Below, one piece after another: positions 63,171 to 64,000 of a stretch of 64,000 nucleotides of DNA. The notes beneath the pieces were generated by a model. It was not told the DNA's origin. It was given only the letters and a program-made list of their open reading frames with translations, and searched no databases. The DNA is from Acinetobacter sp. ANC 3903. GTDB taxonomy: Bacteria > Pseudomonadota > Gammaproteobacteria > Pseudomonadales > Moraxellaceae. A program made the position numbers and the translations under genes. The stretch covers positions 124,001 through 188,000 of the forward strand of contig NZ_NEGA01000002.1 of NCBI RefSeq assembly GCF_002135315.1, given 5' to 3'. How positions within the stretch are numbered: the first letter of the stretch is position 1; every line of letters starts with the position of its first letter.

Positions 63171-63758
63171 ATGCCAAAACTAAAAATTGCACTGATTGAT
63201 GACGATCAAGAACGTGCCAACTATATAAAAGCTTCCCTGATCGAACATCATTTCGAGGTGGTGGCCTGCCTGACCATCGACCATTTAAGCCTGTTCCGTT
63301 TAGAACAGTTACATGCAGATGTGATTTTGCTGGATATGGATCATCCCCATCGCGACATTATTGAAAGTTGTGTCAGCCAGTTCGATTTACCCACCGTGCT
63401 GTTTACTAAAAACAGTCATAAAGACACCATTAAAAGTGCCATTGATGCCGGGGTCACAGCGTATATCGTGGACGGGATTGATCCGGCCAAACTGCAGAAC
63501 ATTCTGGAAATTTCAATTGCCCAGTATAAAAAACATAAAAAATTACTGGATGATCTGGAAGAAACCAAAAATAAACTGGCTGACCGTAAAGTGGTAGATC
63601 AAGCCAAAGTACTGATGATGCAATTGCATTCCCTCACTGAAGATCAGGCATTTCAATTACTCAGAAAAAATGCCATGAGCCATCGCATGACCATTGGAGA
63701 AATGGCACGGCGTTTATTGGATGCCCAACAACTGTTACAAAACCAATTCAAGGATTAG
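63171..63758 (+). CDS. nasT: Nitrate response antiterminator NasT (ANTAR regulator)
   Basis: A 195-aa protein with a receiver-like domain (LKIALIDDDQERANYI; acidic residues D10-D12 and D55) and a C-terminal ANTAR RNA-binding domain (about 132-190: ADRKVVDQAKVLMMQLHSL, TEDQAFQLLRKNAMS). In the known NasS-NasT systems, NasT is held by NasS and released by nitrate to bind paired hexaloop hairpins and allow transcription of nas genes. The matching RNA target lies in the divergent leader at 62756-62843. nasS starts 3 bp after its stop. Confidence 0.92.
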   Translation: MPKLKIALIDDDQERANYIKASLIEHHFEVVACLTIDHLSLFRLEQLHADVILLDMDHPHRDIIESCVSQFDLPTVLFTKNSHKDTIKSAIDAGVTAYIVDGIDPAKLQNILEISIAQYKKHKKLLDDLEETKNKLADRKVVDQAKVLMMQLHSLTEDQAFQLLRKNAMSHRMTIGEMARRLLDAQQLLQNQFKD

Positions 63759-63761
63759 CCC

Positions 63762-64000
63762 ATGACAGATTTAGAAAAAACCCAAATCCAGATTGGCTAC
63801 ATTCCTTTGCTTGACTGTGTGGCTATCCTTTGGGCCAAACAGCGTGGCTTTTTTGCAGAACTTGGTCTGGAGGTTACTTTAGTCAAGGAAGCCTCATGGG
63901 CAAGTCTCAGAGACCGGCTGGCCTTCGGCTTTTTAGATGCCGCCCATTGCCTGTCTGCCATGCTTCCTGCCGCAGCGCTAGGTGAAGACCAGCTCGGCAT
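63762..64000 (+). CDS. nasS: Nitrate sensor NasS, N-terminal part (runs off the window)
   Basis: The visible 79 codons begin MTDLEKTQIQIGYIPLLDCV and continue AILWAKQRGFFAELGLEVTLVKEASWASLRDRLAFGFLDAAHCLSAML, the opening of NrtA/CmpA/NasS-type nitrate-binding proteins. No signal peptide precedes it, which separates cytoplasmic NasS from periplasmic NrtA. It is directly downstream of nasT, the usual pairing. The remainder lies to the right of the window. Confidence 0.9.
   Translation, partial: MTDLEKTQIQIGYIPLLDCVAILWAKQRGFFAELGLEVTLVKEASWASLRDRLAFGFLDAAHCLSAMLPAAALGEDQLG

Noticed and set aside
1-64000. CRISPR arrays, prophage, insertion sequences, rRNA
   Set aside because: No regularly spaced repeats, phage structural genes, transposases or rRNA sequences were seen.

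Overview
The window looks like chromosomal DNA of a gammaproteobacterium, most likely an Acinetobacter (Moraxellaceae). The evidence is the low to moderate GC, the kdsD-kdsC-lptC-lptA-lptB order, the MoaC-MoaB fusion next to an assimilatory nitrate cluster, and XerC-type recombination arms (ATTTCGTATAA) of the kind described on Acinetobacter plasmids. No rRNA, CRISPR array, prophage or insertion sequence was seen. One tRNA (Gly, anticodon GCC) is present.

Layout. 1-5.2 kb: frr (partial), pyrH, rimO, then ntrB-ntrC behind a candidate sigma-54 promoter. 5.3-10.7 kb: a small unknown gene, an aromatic-acid-type MFS transporter, an AT-rich orphan SIR2-TPR gene between two similar terminators, and mnmG. 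10.9-19.2 kb: a secreted protein, two tandem BASS-family transporters, prmA, a zinc-ribbon membrane protein, fis, purH and purD. 19.4-20.4 kb: a yddG-like exporter enclosed by two inversely oriented dif-like sites, which looks like a chromosomal pdif module. 21-36 kb: metQ-metN-metI, dnaE, trmJ-cysE, two lipoproteins, mutS and fdxA. 36-45.7 kb: an M15-like lipoprotein, an O-methyltransferase, a tandem-domain stress protein, an acyltransferase, a YigZ protein, the Kdo/LPS-transport operon, cysS and tRNA-Gly. 45.9-47 kb: a stress protein and a PcaC-like protein. 47-64 kb: molybdate uptake (modABC), molybdenum cofactor synthesis (moeA, moaCB, moaE, moaD, moaA, mobA), assimilatory nitrate and nitrite reductases, a nitrate transporter, and the divergent nasT-nasS regulators.

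How it works together. The right-hand 17 kb is a nearly complete nitrate-assimilation unit: NarK-type uptake, molybdopterin nitrate reductase, siroheme nitrite reductase, a fused NirD/FAD reductase, and molybdate uptake plus cofactor assembly. Its control region holds two divergent sigma-54 promoters (GG-N10-GC), an NtrC-like site between them, and an mRNA leader with two A1/G4 hexaloop hairpins as expected for an ANTAR target. NtrB-NtrC at the left end of the window is the likely activator, and its own promoter also looks sigma-54 dependent. The inferred circuit is nitrogen limitation (NtrBC) plus nitrate (NasS-NasT) jointly gating the pathway.

Most interesting items: the XerC/XerD-flanked yddG module, the SIR2-TPR orphan (a possible NAD-consuming defence gene), the NirD-reductase fusion, the nas control region, and the use of the essential C-terminal Gly-Gly codons of moaA and moaD as Shine-Dalgarno sequences for the next gene. 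Coordinates of promoters and hairpins were read by eye; folding energies and database searches could not be run.
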